Source: Thermus sp. 2.9 (GTDB lineage Bacteria > Deinococcota > Deinococci > Deinococcales > Thermaceae). From it: a stretch of DNA of 61,272 nt. How positions within the stretch are numbered: position 1 is the stretch's first letter; the number at the start of each line of letters is the position of its first letter. The notes below the pieces were generated by a model that did no database searches, had not been told where the DNA came from, and worked only from the letters and a program-made list of their open reading frames with translations. Both the position numbers and the translations under genes were made by a program. The stretch spans positions 1-61,272 of the forward strand of contig NZ_JTJB01000043.1 of assembly GCF_000794385.1 (NCBI RefSeq), read 5' to 3'. Below, in pieces: positions 26,458-33,764 of the stretch.

Positions 26458-28005
26458 TTATTCGCTGCAGTGTCCGGGACCGATGTACCCTTCGTTGTAC
26501 TGGCCGAGGAGGTCTGCGTAAGCGCGGGCTTGGTTGGTTTCGGTCTTGCTAAAGGGGCCGGAAGGCGTGTGGGTGGCGAAGAAGTTCTCCGCCCAGGCCA
26601 AGGCCGCTCCCACCTCCGAAGGAGCGGCGGACCCGTTCAGCACGTTGAGCTTGGCGGCGATGTACTGGTGGGCCAGCTGGTAGTAGGGATTGCCGCCGGA
26701 GGGGGGCGTCCAGAGCACGCGGTAGTAGCTCTGGCCGGAGAGGAAGAACGGGCTATCCTCGCCGTCTGGCGTGATGAGGTCCCAGGCGTCGTCCCGGGGC
26801 TTGGCCGGCCCGTACTTGGTATGGGTCTTCCAGTAGCCCTGGGTGAGGGTGCACCCTTGGGCGCACGCGGGCACCCGGACGGAAACCGTCCAAGAAGAGT
26901 TGGTTTGCTTCTGGGTATCGTTGGTGGTTAGGGTTGCGGTGTTGGTGAACGTGTACTCGCTATCCTGTGGACCGCATGCGTAAGGTCCCACGTTCAAAGT
27001 GTAGGTAAACGTGCGCGGGGCTTCGGCCGCGGATACCGTGCCCAAAGGACCGTAGCGATCGTCGCTGACGCTTACCGCTTCGTCCACCAGTTCGGTGGGC
27101 TCGCCAAAGGTCACGGGGCGGGTGGCGGTGGCGGTGCGCACCCTATCTTGCCCTTGGCGGACGTAGGTCGCGGTGGCGGTGTTGGTACGCTCGGCCTTGT
27201 CCGGCAGGCTGGCGGTGTAGGTGCAGGTAAGCGTTTCCCCGGGGGCTAGGGTTTGGGGCAGGTTTCCACAGCTCACGTTAGCCTGGATGTCAGGGGAAAC
27301 CACATCGCTCACGCCCTGGACTACGAAGGTGATGGGGGTGTTGTTGCGGATGGTGATGTCCCCGCTCACGGCAAAGTCCCGGTCCTCGTACCGGCTTACC
27401 TTTACCTCCACCTGGTAGTTCACGGGGAAGACCTGGCCCGGGGAAAGGGTGAGGTTTTGCTGGTCACCGCTTTTGTGGATTTCCCAGAAGTATTGCCGGG
27501 TGTATGTGGTGCGAGCGGTCTTCTCCATGTCCAAGCGGTATTCCCAGCAGAAGGTGACGTGGCTTATGGCAGGGATCTGCCCTTCCCTAGGATGGTCGGG
27601 TGCCCGGAGGCCCGTGTCCGAGGTGGCGGGGGGATTGTAGATGTAGACGTTGGCGTTGGGACCTCCCTTCACGATCACCGCCGAGATGGCGAGGTTGGAG
27701 CTCCAATCCACGTACCGCCCATCTTGAGAGAAGCTGACGGTGACGTAGTGGCCGTAAGCGTCCACGTTGGAGGTACCGCTTGTTGGGGGGTCCACCTTGT
27801 AGGCGCCGCCAAAGGGAATACCCGCCTGGGCGCACTCGGTTTCGGCGCTCCCTGCCTGCCAAGGAATGTAGGGAATCGGGGTGACGCTGCTAGCCACCCC
27901 CACCTTGGCGCTGGGGCCCGATTGGCCCCCCTGCCCCCCGCAGGTGGCGAGGAGCAGGGCCAAAGCGAAGCCCAAAATCCAAAAATACTGACCTGATAGC
28001 CGCAT
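26458..28005 (-). CDS. Surface lipoprotein with Ig-like repeats and GYWKTH domain
   Basis: A 515-residue exported protein. The N-terminus has a signal and lipobox LLATC (Cys near 21), then a Gly/Ser linker. The body is rich in Thr, Val, Asn and Tyr, with beta-sandwich segments that read as DUF11/Ig-like repeats (TNTATATYVRQGQ, FTNTATLTTNDTQ). The last 130 residues start with CTLTQGYWKTHTKYG and contain paired cysteines and many aromatics; this GYWKTH segment is seen in secreted proteins of several phyla but has no known function to me. ATG 28005 follows GGAGGGCAG; an upstream in-frame ATG at 28056 would spoil the signal peptide. Its promoter region is shared with a LuxR-type regulator gene, the likely controller. 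Confidence 0.75.
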   Translation of the reverse strand: MRLSGQYFWILGFALALLLATCGGQGGQSGPSAKVGVASSVTPIPYIPWQAGSAETECAQAGIPFGGAYKVDPPTSGTSNVDAYGHYVTVSFSQDGRYVDWSSNLAISAVIVKGGPNANVYIYNPPATSDTGLRAPDHPREGQIPAISHVTFCWEYRLDMEKTARTTYTRQYFWEIHKSGDQQNLTLSPGQVFPVNYQVEVKVSRYEDRDFAVSGDITIRNNTPITFVVQGVSDVVSPDIQANVSCGNLPQTLAPGETLTCTYTASLPDKAERTNTATATYVRQGQDRVRTATATRPVTFGEPTELVDEAVSVSDDRYGPLGTVSAAEAPRTFTYTLNVGPYACGPQDSEYTFTNTATLTTNDTQKQTNSSWTVSVRVPACAQGCTLTQGYWKTHTKYGPAKPRDDAWDLITPDGEDSPFFLSGQSYYRVLWTPPSGGNPYYQLAHQYIAAKLNVLNGSAAPSEVGAALAWAENFFATHTPSGPFSKTETNQARAYADLLGQYNEGYIGPGHCSE

Positions 28006-28064
28006 AACTGCCCTCCTTTCCACCTTCAAGATGGTGCTTTGGGAGGGCAGCGGCAACGGATTTT

Positions 28065-28138
28065 GGCTTAGGTCTAGTGTGGTAAAGAGTCCTAAGCCAT
28101 TGCCGAAGAAAGGCTTAAGACCCTTGGACCTAGGGTCT
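28065..28138. promoter_or_regulatory. Cluster of inverted repeats upstream of the surface lipoprotein gene
   Basis: GGCTTAGG (28065-28072) pairs with CCTAAGCC (28091-28098); GGCTTAAG occurs again at 28112-28119; AGACCC (28118-28123) pairs with GGGTCT (28133-28138). The repeated GGCTTA(A/G) arms look like binding sites for a dimeric regulator, most simply the LuxR-type protein encoded just upstream. The last pair could instead be a weak terminator of that gene. Confidence 0.4.
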
Positions 28139-28655
28139 AGGCTAGGAAGTGCACGTGGGCGAGCTGGCTCCGCTTCTTCACCCCAAGCTTTTGGAAGACC
28201 AAGGAGAGGTGGGCCTTTACCGTCTTCACCGAGATGCCGAGCTCCTTGGCGATTTCCTCGTTGGTAAGGCCCAAGGCAGCAAGGGCCGCCACTTCCTTTT
28301 CCCGCTGGGTGAGGTTGGGGAAGGGTTCACCCACCAGGGCGGCCACCACCCGCCTTTCCGCCCAGACCTCGCCCCGGGCCACCGCCGCCAAGGCCTTCGC
28401 CAAGACCTCGAGGCCCTGCTCCGGGTAGAGGTAGCCCCGGTACCCCTTCTTTAGGGCCTGGGCCGCCTGGTCCTTGGTCCGGAGGAGGATCACCGTGGGC
28501 ACGGGCGGCGGGGCGGGTATTTCCCGATCGGCCTCCACCAGGCCCACCTGGGCTTGGAGGGGATGGGCGACAACCTCTAGGTCCAAGGACCGCAAGACGG
28601 CCTCCAGCGCCTCTTGGTATGCCTTCAAAGCAACCTGAAGCCAGACCTTGACCAT
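28137..28655 (-). CDS. LuxR-type regulator with degenerate receiver
   Basis: A 172-residue transcription factor. The C-terminal 65 residues are a clear LuxR/GerE HTH: LTQREKEVAALAALGLTNEEIAKELG, then SVKTVKAHLSLVFQKLGVKKRSQL. The N-terminal 100 residues resemble the second half of a receiver (VILLRTKDQAAQALKKGYRGYLYPE) but there is no phosphate-accepting Asp in a normal DxxxP context, so it is probably a pseudo-receiver not controlled by phosphorylation. An 8-bp hairpin covers its ribosome binding site. It lies upstream of the surface lipoprotein gene on the same strand and is the likely regulator of it. Confidence 0.82.
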   Translation of the reverse strand: MVKVWLQVALKAYQEALEAVLRSLDLEVVAHPLQAQVGLVEADREIPAPPPVPTVILLRTKDQAAQALKKGYRGYLYPEQGLEVLAKALAAVARGEVWAERRVVAALVGEPFPNLTQREKEVAALAALGLTNEEIAKELGISVKTVKAHLSLVFQKLGVKKRSQLAHVHFLA

Positions 28656-28662
28656 GTCCTAG

Positions 28663-28681
28663 CTCCCAGTCTAACTGGGAG
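28663..28681 (-). promoter_or_regulatory. Perfect hairpin/palindrome at the ribosome site of the LuxR gene
   Basis: CTCCCAGT and ACTGGGAG form 8-bp perfect arms with a 3-base loop. On the minus strand the second arm ends in GGGAG, 8 bases before the ATG, so the ribosome binding site is inside the stem. It could be an RNA switch, an autoregulatory operator, or the end of the upstream carboxylase transcript. Confidence 0.5.
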
Positions 28682-28706
28682 GCCCCACAAGGGGCTTAAA
28701 AGGCCT

Positions 28707-30284
28707 TCAAAGGGGGATGTTGTCGTGCTTTTTGGGCGGCCTTTCTTCTTTTTTGTCCCAGAGCATCCGTAGGTGCAGGTGGAGGAGGCGGCGGGTGTCC
28801 TTGGGGTCTATCACGTCGTCAATGTACCCCCGGGCCGCCGCCACCCAGGGGTTGTCAAAGGCCTTGCGGTATTCCTCTATCTTCCTTCGGCGCGTCTCCT
28901 CGGGGTTGGGGGAGGACTGGATCTCCTTGCGGTAGATGATGTTGGCCGCCCCCTCCGCTCCCATCACCGCCACGGAGGCGGTGGGCCAGGCCAGGACCAC
29001 GTCCGCCCCCATGTCCTTGGAGTTCATGGCGAGGTAGGCGCCGCCGTAGGCCTTGCGGACGATGAGGGTGATCTTGGGCACCGTGGCCTCGGCGTAGGCG
29101 AAGAGCATCTTGGCCCCGTGGCGGATGATGCCCCCGTGCTCCTGGGCTACCCCCGGTAGGAAGCCCGTCACGTCCACCAGGGTGAGGAGGGGGATGTTGA
29201 AGGCGTCCATGGTGCGGATGAAGCGGGCGGCCTTATCCGAGGCGTTGATGTCCAGGGCCCCGGCCATGAAGCGGGGGTTGTTGGCGATCACCCCCACGGG
29301 GTAGCCGCCGAGCCGCCCCAGGCCCACGATGATGTTCTTGGCGAAACCGGGCTGGATTTCCAAGAACTCCCCCTCGTCCAGGAGGGTGCGGATCACCTGG
29401 TGCATGTTGTAGGGCCGCCTCGCGTCGGGATGGACGATTTCCAGAAGCTCCGGGGTAGGGCGGAAGGGGTCGTCCTTGGGGTGCAATACCGGGGGCTTTT
29501 CCCGGGAGTTTTGCGGCAGGTAGGAGAGGAGCTTCTTGATGAGGTCCAAGACCTCCTGGTCGTCCTTTCCCTCCAGGTGGGCCACGCCGCTTTTTTCCAT
29601 GTGCACGTCGGCCCCGCCCAGTTCCTCAAAGCTTACCTCTTCCCGGGTGACGCTTTTGATCACCTCGGGCCCGGTGATGAACATGTAGCTGGTGCCCCGG
29701 CTCATGAGGATGAAGTCGGTCATGGCGGGGCTGTAGACGGCACCCCCGGCGCAAGGGCCCAGGATGGCGGAGATCTGGGGCACCACCCCGGAGTAGATGG
29801 CGTTGCGGTAGAAGACCTCCCCGTAGCCGGAGAGGCTGTCCACCCCCTCTTGGATGCGGGCCCCGGCGGAGTCGTTGAGGCCGATGATGGGGGCCCCCAC
29901 CTTGGCGGCCAGGTCCATGAGGCTGGCGATCTTGCGCCCGTGCATCTTGCCCAGGGAGCCGCCAAGGACGGTGAAGTCCTGGCTGAAGACGAAGACCAGG
30001 CGCCCCCCGATGGTGCCGTAGCCCGTGACCACCCCGTCCGCGGGGGCCTCGAGGCCCTCCATGAGCCCGGTTTCCAGGTGCTCGGCGAAGGGCATGAGCT
30101 CCACGAAACTCCCCGGGTCCAGGAGGTGGTCAATCCGCTCCCGGGCGGTGAGCTTGCCCTGCTGGTGCTGTTTTTCTATGCGCTCCCTTCCCCCGCCCAG
30201 AAGCACCTTTTTGCGCCGCTCTTCAAGCTCCGCCAAGAGCTCGTCCAGGATGAGCCGGGCGTTGTCCGCCATACTGGCCGTCAT
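28707..30284 (-). CDS. Acyl-CoA carboxylase, carboxyltransferase (beta) subunit
   Basis: A 525-residue biotin-dependent carboxyltransferase of the propionyl-CoA/methylmalonyl type. It transfers the carboxyl group from biotin to an acyl-CoA. Seen: GKLTARERIDHLLDPGSF, FSQDFTVLGGSLGKMHG, DSAGARIQEGVDSL (first oxyanion site), GPCAGGAVYSPAMTDF, and in the second half FLPGVAQEHGGIIRHGAK and KAYGGAYLAMNSK. Length matches PccB (about 520). The biotin-carboxylase subunit is not in the window. With odd-chain and branched acids from beta-oxidation nearby, propionyl-CoA is a likely substrate; methylcrotonyl-CoA is less likely. The start is uncertain: ATG 30284 has no ribosome site, ATG 30272 is also possible. 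Confidence 0.9.
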   Translation of the reverse strand: MTASMADNARLILDELLAELEERRKKVLLGGGRERIEKQHQQGKLTARERIDHLLDPGSFVELMPFAEHLETGLMEGLEAPADGVVTGYGTIGGRLVFVFSQDFTVLGGSLGKMHGRKIASLMDLAAKVGAPIIGLNDSAGARIQEGVDSLSGYGEVFYRNAIYSGVVPQISAILGPCAGGAVYSPAMTDFILMSRGTSYMFITGPEVIKSVTREEVSFEELGGADVHMEKSGVAHLEGKDDQEVLDLIKKLLSYLPQNSREKPPVLHPKDDPFRPTPELLEIVHPDARRPYNMHQVIRTLLDEGEFLEIQPGFAKNIIVGLGRLGGYPVGVIANNPRFMAGALDINASDKAARFIRTMDAFNIPLLTLVDVTGFLPGVAQEHGGIIRHGAKMLFAYAEATVPKITLIVRKAYGGAYLAMNSKDMGADVVLAWPTASVAVMGAEGAANIIYRKEIQSSPNPEETRRRKIEEYRKAFDNPWVAAARGYIDDVIDPKDTRRLLHLHLRMLWDKKEERPPKKHDNIPL

Positions 30285-30286
30285 GA

Positions 30287-30292
30287 TACAAT
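30287..30292 (+). promoter_or_regulatory. -10 box of the 140-residue membrane protein gene
   Basis: TACAAT on the plus strand, with a weak TTGTCC about 19 bases before it. It lies almost on top of the start of the carboxylase gene on the minus strand, whose own -10 (TATTGT on that strand) overlaps it. Confidence 0.35.
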
Positions 30293-30342
30293 AAGAAACC
30301 GGGCAGGCTTCCAGGAAAGGCCGCCTGGGAAGGAGGTGAAGC

Positions 30343-30765
30343 GTGCGAAAGTGGTTTTGGTATCTCCTAGCGCTCCTCCTCGCGGGGCTTTTGGCCTGGG
30401 GAGGGTATGCGGTGTACGCCGCCTATCAGGGGCTGAAGGCTAAGGTGGCGGCCCTGGAGGCCCGGGTGAGCGCCCAGGAAGAGGCCGTGAAGGGGCTTGC
30501 CGAGCGGGTGGGGAAGCTGGAGGAGGAGGTCTTCAAGGCTCCCGCCCCGCCCCTATCCCTGCCGGAGGTGCCGGCGGGAGGTGGTGCTCCCGTGTGGCCG
30601 TACGCCGTGGGCGTGGTGGCGGCGGCTTTGCTCTTGTACCTCCTCCTGCGGCTTTTGCGGGGGCACGAGGCGGCCAAGGCCTCCGCGCCCACCCCAAACC
30701 CCGAGGACCTCGAGGCTTCCCGCATGACCGAGGAGGGGGGACCTCCCCCGCCCTCGAGCCGCTAG
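30343..30765 (+). CDS. Membrane protein with coiled coil between two helices
   Basis: A 140-residue protein of unknown function. Order: first membrane helix (WFWYLLALLLAGLLAWGGYAV, about 4-25 by position), a heptad-patterned coiled coil (AKVAALEARVSAQEEAVKGL, then AERVGKLEEEV), a Pro/Gly linker (APAPPLSLPEVPAGGG), a second helix (YAVGVVAAALLLYLLLRLL) and a polar Pro-rich tail. GTG start preceded by AAGGAGGTG. It is divergent from the carboxylase gene and ends at a bidirectional terminator. A scaffold or small regulatory membrane protein is possible. Confidence 0.7.
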   Translation: MRKWFWYLLALLLAGLLAWGGYAVYAAYQGLKAKVAALEARVSAQEEAVKGLAERVGKLEEEVFKAPAPPLSLPEVPAGGGAPVWPYAVGVVAAALLLYLLLRLLRGHEAAKASAPTPNPEDLEASRMTEEGGPPPPSSR

Positions 30766-30770
30766 GGATA

Positions 30771-30809
30771 AAAAGCCCCGCCGGGGACCGCCCCGGCGGG
30801 TTGGCTTTT
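30771..30809. terminator. Bidirectional terminator
   Basis: AAAAGCC, a 10-bp stem CCCGCCGGGG/CCCCGGCGGG with a 4-base loop, then GGCTTTT. The A and T runs flank the stem, so it can stop transcripts from both sides: the 140-residue gene (plus) and etfA (minus). Confidence 0.85.
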
Positions 30810-30812
30810 GCC

Positions 30813-31757
30813 TCAGTCCTTTAGCCTCTTCACCGCCTCAATGAGGGCGGGCACCACTTGGTGCACGTCTCCCACGATGCCGTAATCGGCGTGCTTGAAG
30901 ATGGGGGCCTCGGGGTCCTTGTTCACCGCCACGATGTACTTGCTCTTGTTCATCCCCGCCAGGTGCTGCACCGCCCCCGAGACGCCCAGGGCGATGTAGA
31001 GGGAAGGCTGCACCGTCTTGCCCGTCTGGCCCACCTGCTCGCTGTAGGGCCGCCAGCCCGCGTCCACCACGGCCCGGGTAGCCCCCACGGCCCCGCCCAA
31101 GAGGGCGGCGAGCTCCTCCACCAGGCGGAAGGCCTCGGCGCTCCCCATGCCCCGGCCTCCCGTGACCACGATGTCCGCCTCGGTGAGGGAAACCCCCTTC
31201 TTCTCCTCCTGGAGGCGTTCCAGCACCTCCACGGTGGGCACGGAGGGCACTTCCAGGGTTTTCACCTCTCCCCGGGTCGGGAGGGGTTCCGCCAGGGGAG
31301 TGGTGTTGGGCTTTACCGTGAGGACCACGGGCAAGGCGGCCCGCACCTTCTGCGTCACCCGGTTCAGGTAGGCGTAGCGGGTGGCCACCACCGCCCCGCC
31401 CTCCACCGTGCTCTCCAGGGTGTCCTCTAGAAGCCCCGCTTTAAGGGCGTAGGCCACCCGGCCCAAATAGGTGCGGCTTTGCCGGGAGGAGGGGGCCACC
31501 ACCGCCTGGGCCCCCACCTGCCGCGCCGCCGCCAAGACCCCGGCCGCCCACTTCTCCGCGGTGTAGGGGCCTAGGGTGGCGGTGTAAAGGGTTTCCACGT
31601 AGGCTAGGGCTTCCTCCGCCGGGGCCTTTTCCTCCGCCAGAAGAACCCCCACCACCTTGCTCCCCAGGGCCTCCGCCAGGGCCCGGGCCCGGGTGAGGGC
31701 CTCGAGGCTTCCCTTCCGCAGCTTGTTCCCATCGTGGTCCAAAACCACCAGCACCAT
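30813..31757 (-). CDS. etfA: Electron transfer flavoprotein alpha subunit
   Basis: A 314-residue FAD-binding ETF subunit that takes electrons from acyl-CoA dehydrogenases and hands them to the membrane quinone system. Seen: the N-terminal adenine-nucleotide-like domain ([21 protein letters not shown]) and the FAD domain with [32 protein letters not shown] and [16 protein letters not shown], ending with [22 protein letters not shown] 31757 follows AGGAGGTGGCT. It lies 9 bp behind etfB and closes the acyl-CoA dehydrogenase-etfB-etfA operon. Confidence 0.95.
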   Translation of the reverse strand: MVLVVLDHDGNKLRKGSLEALTRARALAEALGSKVVGVLLAEEKAPAEEALAYVETLYTATLGPYTAEKWAAGVLAAARQVGAQAVVAPSSRQSRTYLGRVAYALKAGLLEDTLESTVEGGAVVATRYAYLNRVTQKVRAALPVVLTVKPNTTPLAEPLPTRGEVKTLEVPSVPTVEVLERLQEEKKGVSLTEADIVVTGGRGMGSAEAFRLVEELAALLGGAVGATRAVVDAGWRPYSEQVGQTGKTVQPSLYIALGVSGAVQHLAGMNKSKYIVAVNKDPEAPIFKHADYGIVGDVHQVVPALIEAVKRLKD

Positions 31758-31766
31758 AGCCACCTC

Positions 31767-32510
31767 CTAGAGGACCTTGGCCTCTTCGTGGAGGAGCCGC
31801 ACCAGCTCCTCCGCCGCCGCCACGGGGTCCTTGCCGTCCAGGATCTTTTGCAGGCGGGTCTTCTCCTGGATGGTTTCCTCCAGGATCTCCACCTTAGGCG
31901 CGCCCTGGAAGGCCACCTTCTTGACCTCCTTCTTCTTGGCCTTCATGATCCCGGGCAGGGTGGGGTAGCGGGGCTCGTTCAGGCCCTGCTGCGTGGTGAA
32001 GACGGCGGGAAGCCGCACCCTAACCCATTCCGCCCCCTCGTCCAGATCGTGCTTGGCCTTGGCGGTCTCGCCCTCCAGCTCCAAGGCGGTGGTCCAGGAC
32101 ACCACGGGCACCCCCAAAGCCTCCGCCAAGGCGGCGCCCAGGGCTTGGCTGTCCCAGTCCGCCTGCTGCCCCCCGGTGACGACCAGGGTGGGGGCTTCCT
32201 CCTGGATGACCCCAGCCAAAGCCTCGGCCACCGCCACGGGGTCGGCGAAGCCTTCATAGACCACGTGGATGCCCCGGTCCGCCCCCATGGCCAAGGCGGT
32301 GCGGATGGCCTCCTCCGTGCGCTCGGGGCCAAACCCCACCACGATGGCCTCGCCCCCGTGCTTTTCCTTGAGGCGCAGGGTCTCCTCCACGGCGTACTCG
32401 TCCATCTGGTCCAGGATGAGGGTGGCCCCGGAAAGGTCCACCCGGTTCCCTTGGATCTTGAGCCTGCTCTCCCCGTCGGGGACTTGCCGGATCACCGCAA
32501 CGAACTTCAT
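31767..32510 (-). CDS. etfB: Electron transfer flavoprotein beta subunit
   Basis: A 247-residue AMP-binding ETF subunit. Seen: MKFVAVIRQVPDGESRLKIQ, LDQMDEYAVEETLRLKEK, the family stretch VVTGGQQADWDSQALGAALAE and LPAVFTTQQGLNEPRYPTLP with the KAKKKEVKK end. It forms the heterodimer with EtfA. ATG 32510 is chosen for the GGAGGCAGG just upstream; an in-frame start 15 bases earlier overlaps the ribosome site. It is 11 bp behind the acyl-CoA dehydrogenase gene. Confidence 0.95.
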   Translation of the reverse strand: MKFVAVIRQVPDGESRLKIQGNRVDLSGATLILDQMDEYAVEETLRLKEKHGGEAIVVGFGPERTEEAIRTALAMGADRGIHVVYEGFADPVAVAEALAGVIQEEAPTLVVTGGQQADWDSQALGAALAEALGVPVVSWTTALELEGETAKAKHDLDEGAEWVRVRLPAVFTTQQGLNEPRYPTLPGIMKAKKKEVKKVAFQGAPKVEILEETIQEKTRLQKILDGKDPVAAAEELVRLLHEEAKVL

Positions 32511-32521
32511 CCTGCCTCCTT

Positions 32522-33667
32522 TCACTCCGCCAGGACGTGCCTGGCGATGATGAGCCGCTGGATCTCGTTGGTGCCCTCGTAAATCTGGTTGAGCTTCACA
32601 TCCCTAAGGAGCTTTTCCACTGGGAACTCCCGCACGTAGCCGTAACCCCCGTGGATCTGGATGGCCTGGTTGGCCGCTTCAAAGGCGATTTCCGAGGCGT
32701 AGGCCTTGGCGATGGCGCTGGCGTGGGCGTGGGGTAGGCCCTGGTCGGCGAGCCAGGCGGCGTAGTAGGTGTACATGCGGGCCGTTTCAATGCCGATCAT
32801 CATGTCCGCCAGCTTGAACTGGATGGCCTGGAAGTTGGCGATGGGCTGGCCGAAGGCTTCCCGCTCCTTGGCGTACTTTTTGGCCTCGTCCAAGGCCCTG
32901 CGGGCCACCCCCACGCTTCCCGCCGCCACGGGGATGCGGGTCTTGTTCAGGGTGTTCATGGCGATCTTGAACCCTTCCCCTTCCTCCCCCAGGCGGTTTT
33001 CCACGGGCACCTTCACGTCCTCAAAGATGAGCTCGTAGGTGCCGCTCGCCCTTTGCCCCATCTTGCCGTGAATCTTCACCGCCTGGAAGCCTGGGGTGCC
33101 CTTTTCCACCACCAAGGCCACCACGCCCTTGTGGCGGAGCTCGGGGTTCACCGTGGCGAAGACCACCACCCACTCCGCCTCGCCCCCGTTGGAGATCCAC
33201 ATCTTGGTGCCGTTCAGGACGTAGTGGTCCCCTTGGCGCACGGCCCGGGTCCTGAGGGCGGCGGCGTCGGAGCCGTTTCCGGGCTCGCTCAGGGCGAAGG
33301 CGGCCAGGGCGGGCTTTTGCGTGAGGGGTGTGAGGAAGCGCCGCTTTTGCTCCTCGGTGCCCGCCAGGAGCACGGGGGTGATGCCCAGGTCGCTGGCCAT
33401 GGGGATGGTGTAGATGCCCATGCAGGCGTAGGCCAGCTCCTCCCCCACGATGACCTCGTCCAGCATCTTGAGGCCCATGCCCCCGTACGCCTCGGGGATG
33501 ATGGCGTTGAGGAGGCCCACCTCGTGAAGTCTTTCAATCACGGGCCAGGGGACCTCCTCCTTCTCGTCGTACTCCGCCGCCACCGGCAGGATCACCTCCT
33601 TGGCGAAGCGGCGGGCGAGGGCCTGGAGTTGCTTTTGCTCTTCCGTTAGGCTAAAGTCCACGGGCAT
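32522..33667 (-). CDS. Acyl-CoA dehydrogenase
   Basis: A 381-residue short/medium-chain acyl-CoA dehydrogenase. Seen: FALSEPGNGSDAAALRTRA, GTKMWISNGGEAEWVVVFA, FGQPIANFQAIQFKLADM and QIHGGYGYVREFPVEKLLRD with IYEGTNEIQR carrying the catalytic Glu. Standard length, all motifs present. First gene of an operon with etfB and etfA, so its electrons clearly go to the flavoprotein. Its promoter shares an operator-like site with fadB. Butyryl-CoA or branched-chain acyl-CoA substrates are equally possible from sequence. Confidence 0.94.
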   Translation of the reverse strand: MPVDFSLTEEQKQLQALARRFAKEVILPVAAEYDEKEEVPWPVIERLHEVGLLNAIIPEAYGGMGLKMLDEVIVGEELAYACMGIYTIPMASDLGITPVLLAGTEEQKRRFLTPLTQKPALAAFALSEPGNGSDAAALRTRAVRQGDHYVLNGTKMWISNGGEAEWVVVFATVNPELRHKGVVALVVEKGTPGFQAVKIHGKMGQRASGTYELIFEDVKVPVENRLGEEGEGFKIAMNTLNKTRIPVAAGSVGVARRALDEAKKYAKEREAFGQPIANFQAIQFKLADMMIGIETARMYTYYAAWLADQGLPHAHASAIAKAYASEIAFEAANQAIQIHGGYGYVREFPVEKLLRDVKLNQIYEGTNEIQRLIIARHVLAE

Positions 33668-33697
33668 ACCCGACCTCCCCTGGGCAAGGGGCCCACT

Positions 33698-33714
33698 CTT
33701 TGACCAAGTCTAAG
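33698..33714. promoter_or_regulatory. Operator-like site over the acd-etfBA promoter
   Basis: CTTTGACCAAGTCTAAG, matching 14 of 17 bases of the site at 8210-8226. Its core follows the dyad TT-n-GAC-n3-GTC-n-AA. It covers the -10 box (33707-33712) and the start point, the position of a repressor site. Confidence 0.6.
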
Positions 33715-33735
33715 ATTTTGCCCTTCCCCTTGCAA
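33707..33735 (-). promoter_or_regulatory. Sigma-A promoter of acd-etfB-etfA
   Basis: On the minus strand TTGCAA (33730-33735), 17-base spacer, TAGACT (33707-33712). The leader is about 33 bases with GGGGAGG before ATG 33667. Confidence 0.6.
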
Positions 33736-33764
33736 CCCAGGCCCCATGCTACCATTGGAGGCAG

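Noticed and set aside
28682-28706. GCCCC/GGGGC hairpin as a terminator
   Set aside because: On the minus strand it lacks a T run behind the stem; on the plus strand there is no gene ending there.
29400-30443. 347-codon open frame on the plus strand, opposite the acyl-CoA carboxylase gene
   Set aside because: Antisense shadow of a clear carboxyltransferase; no motif, odd composition.
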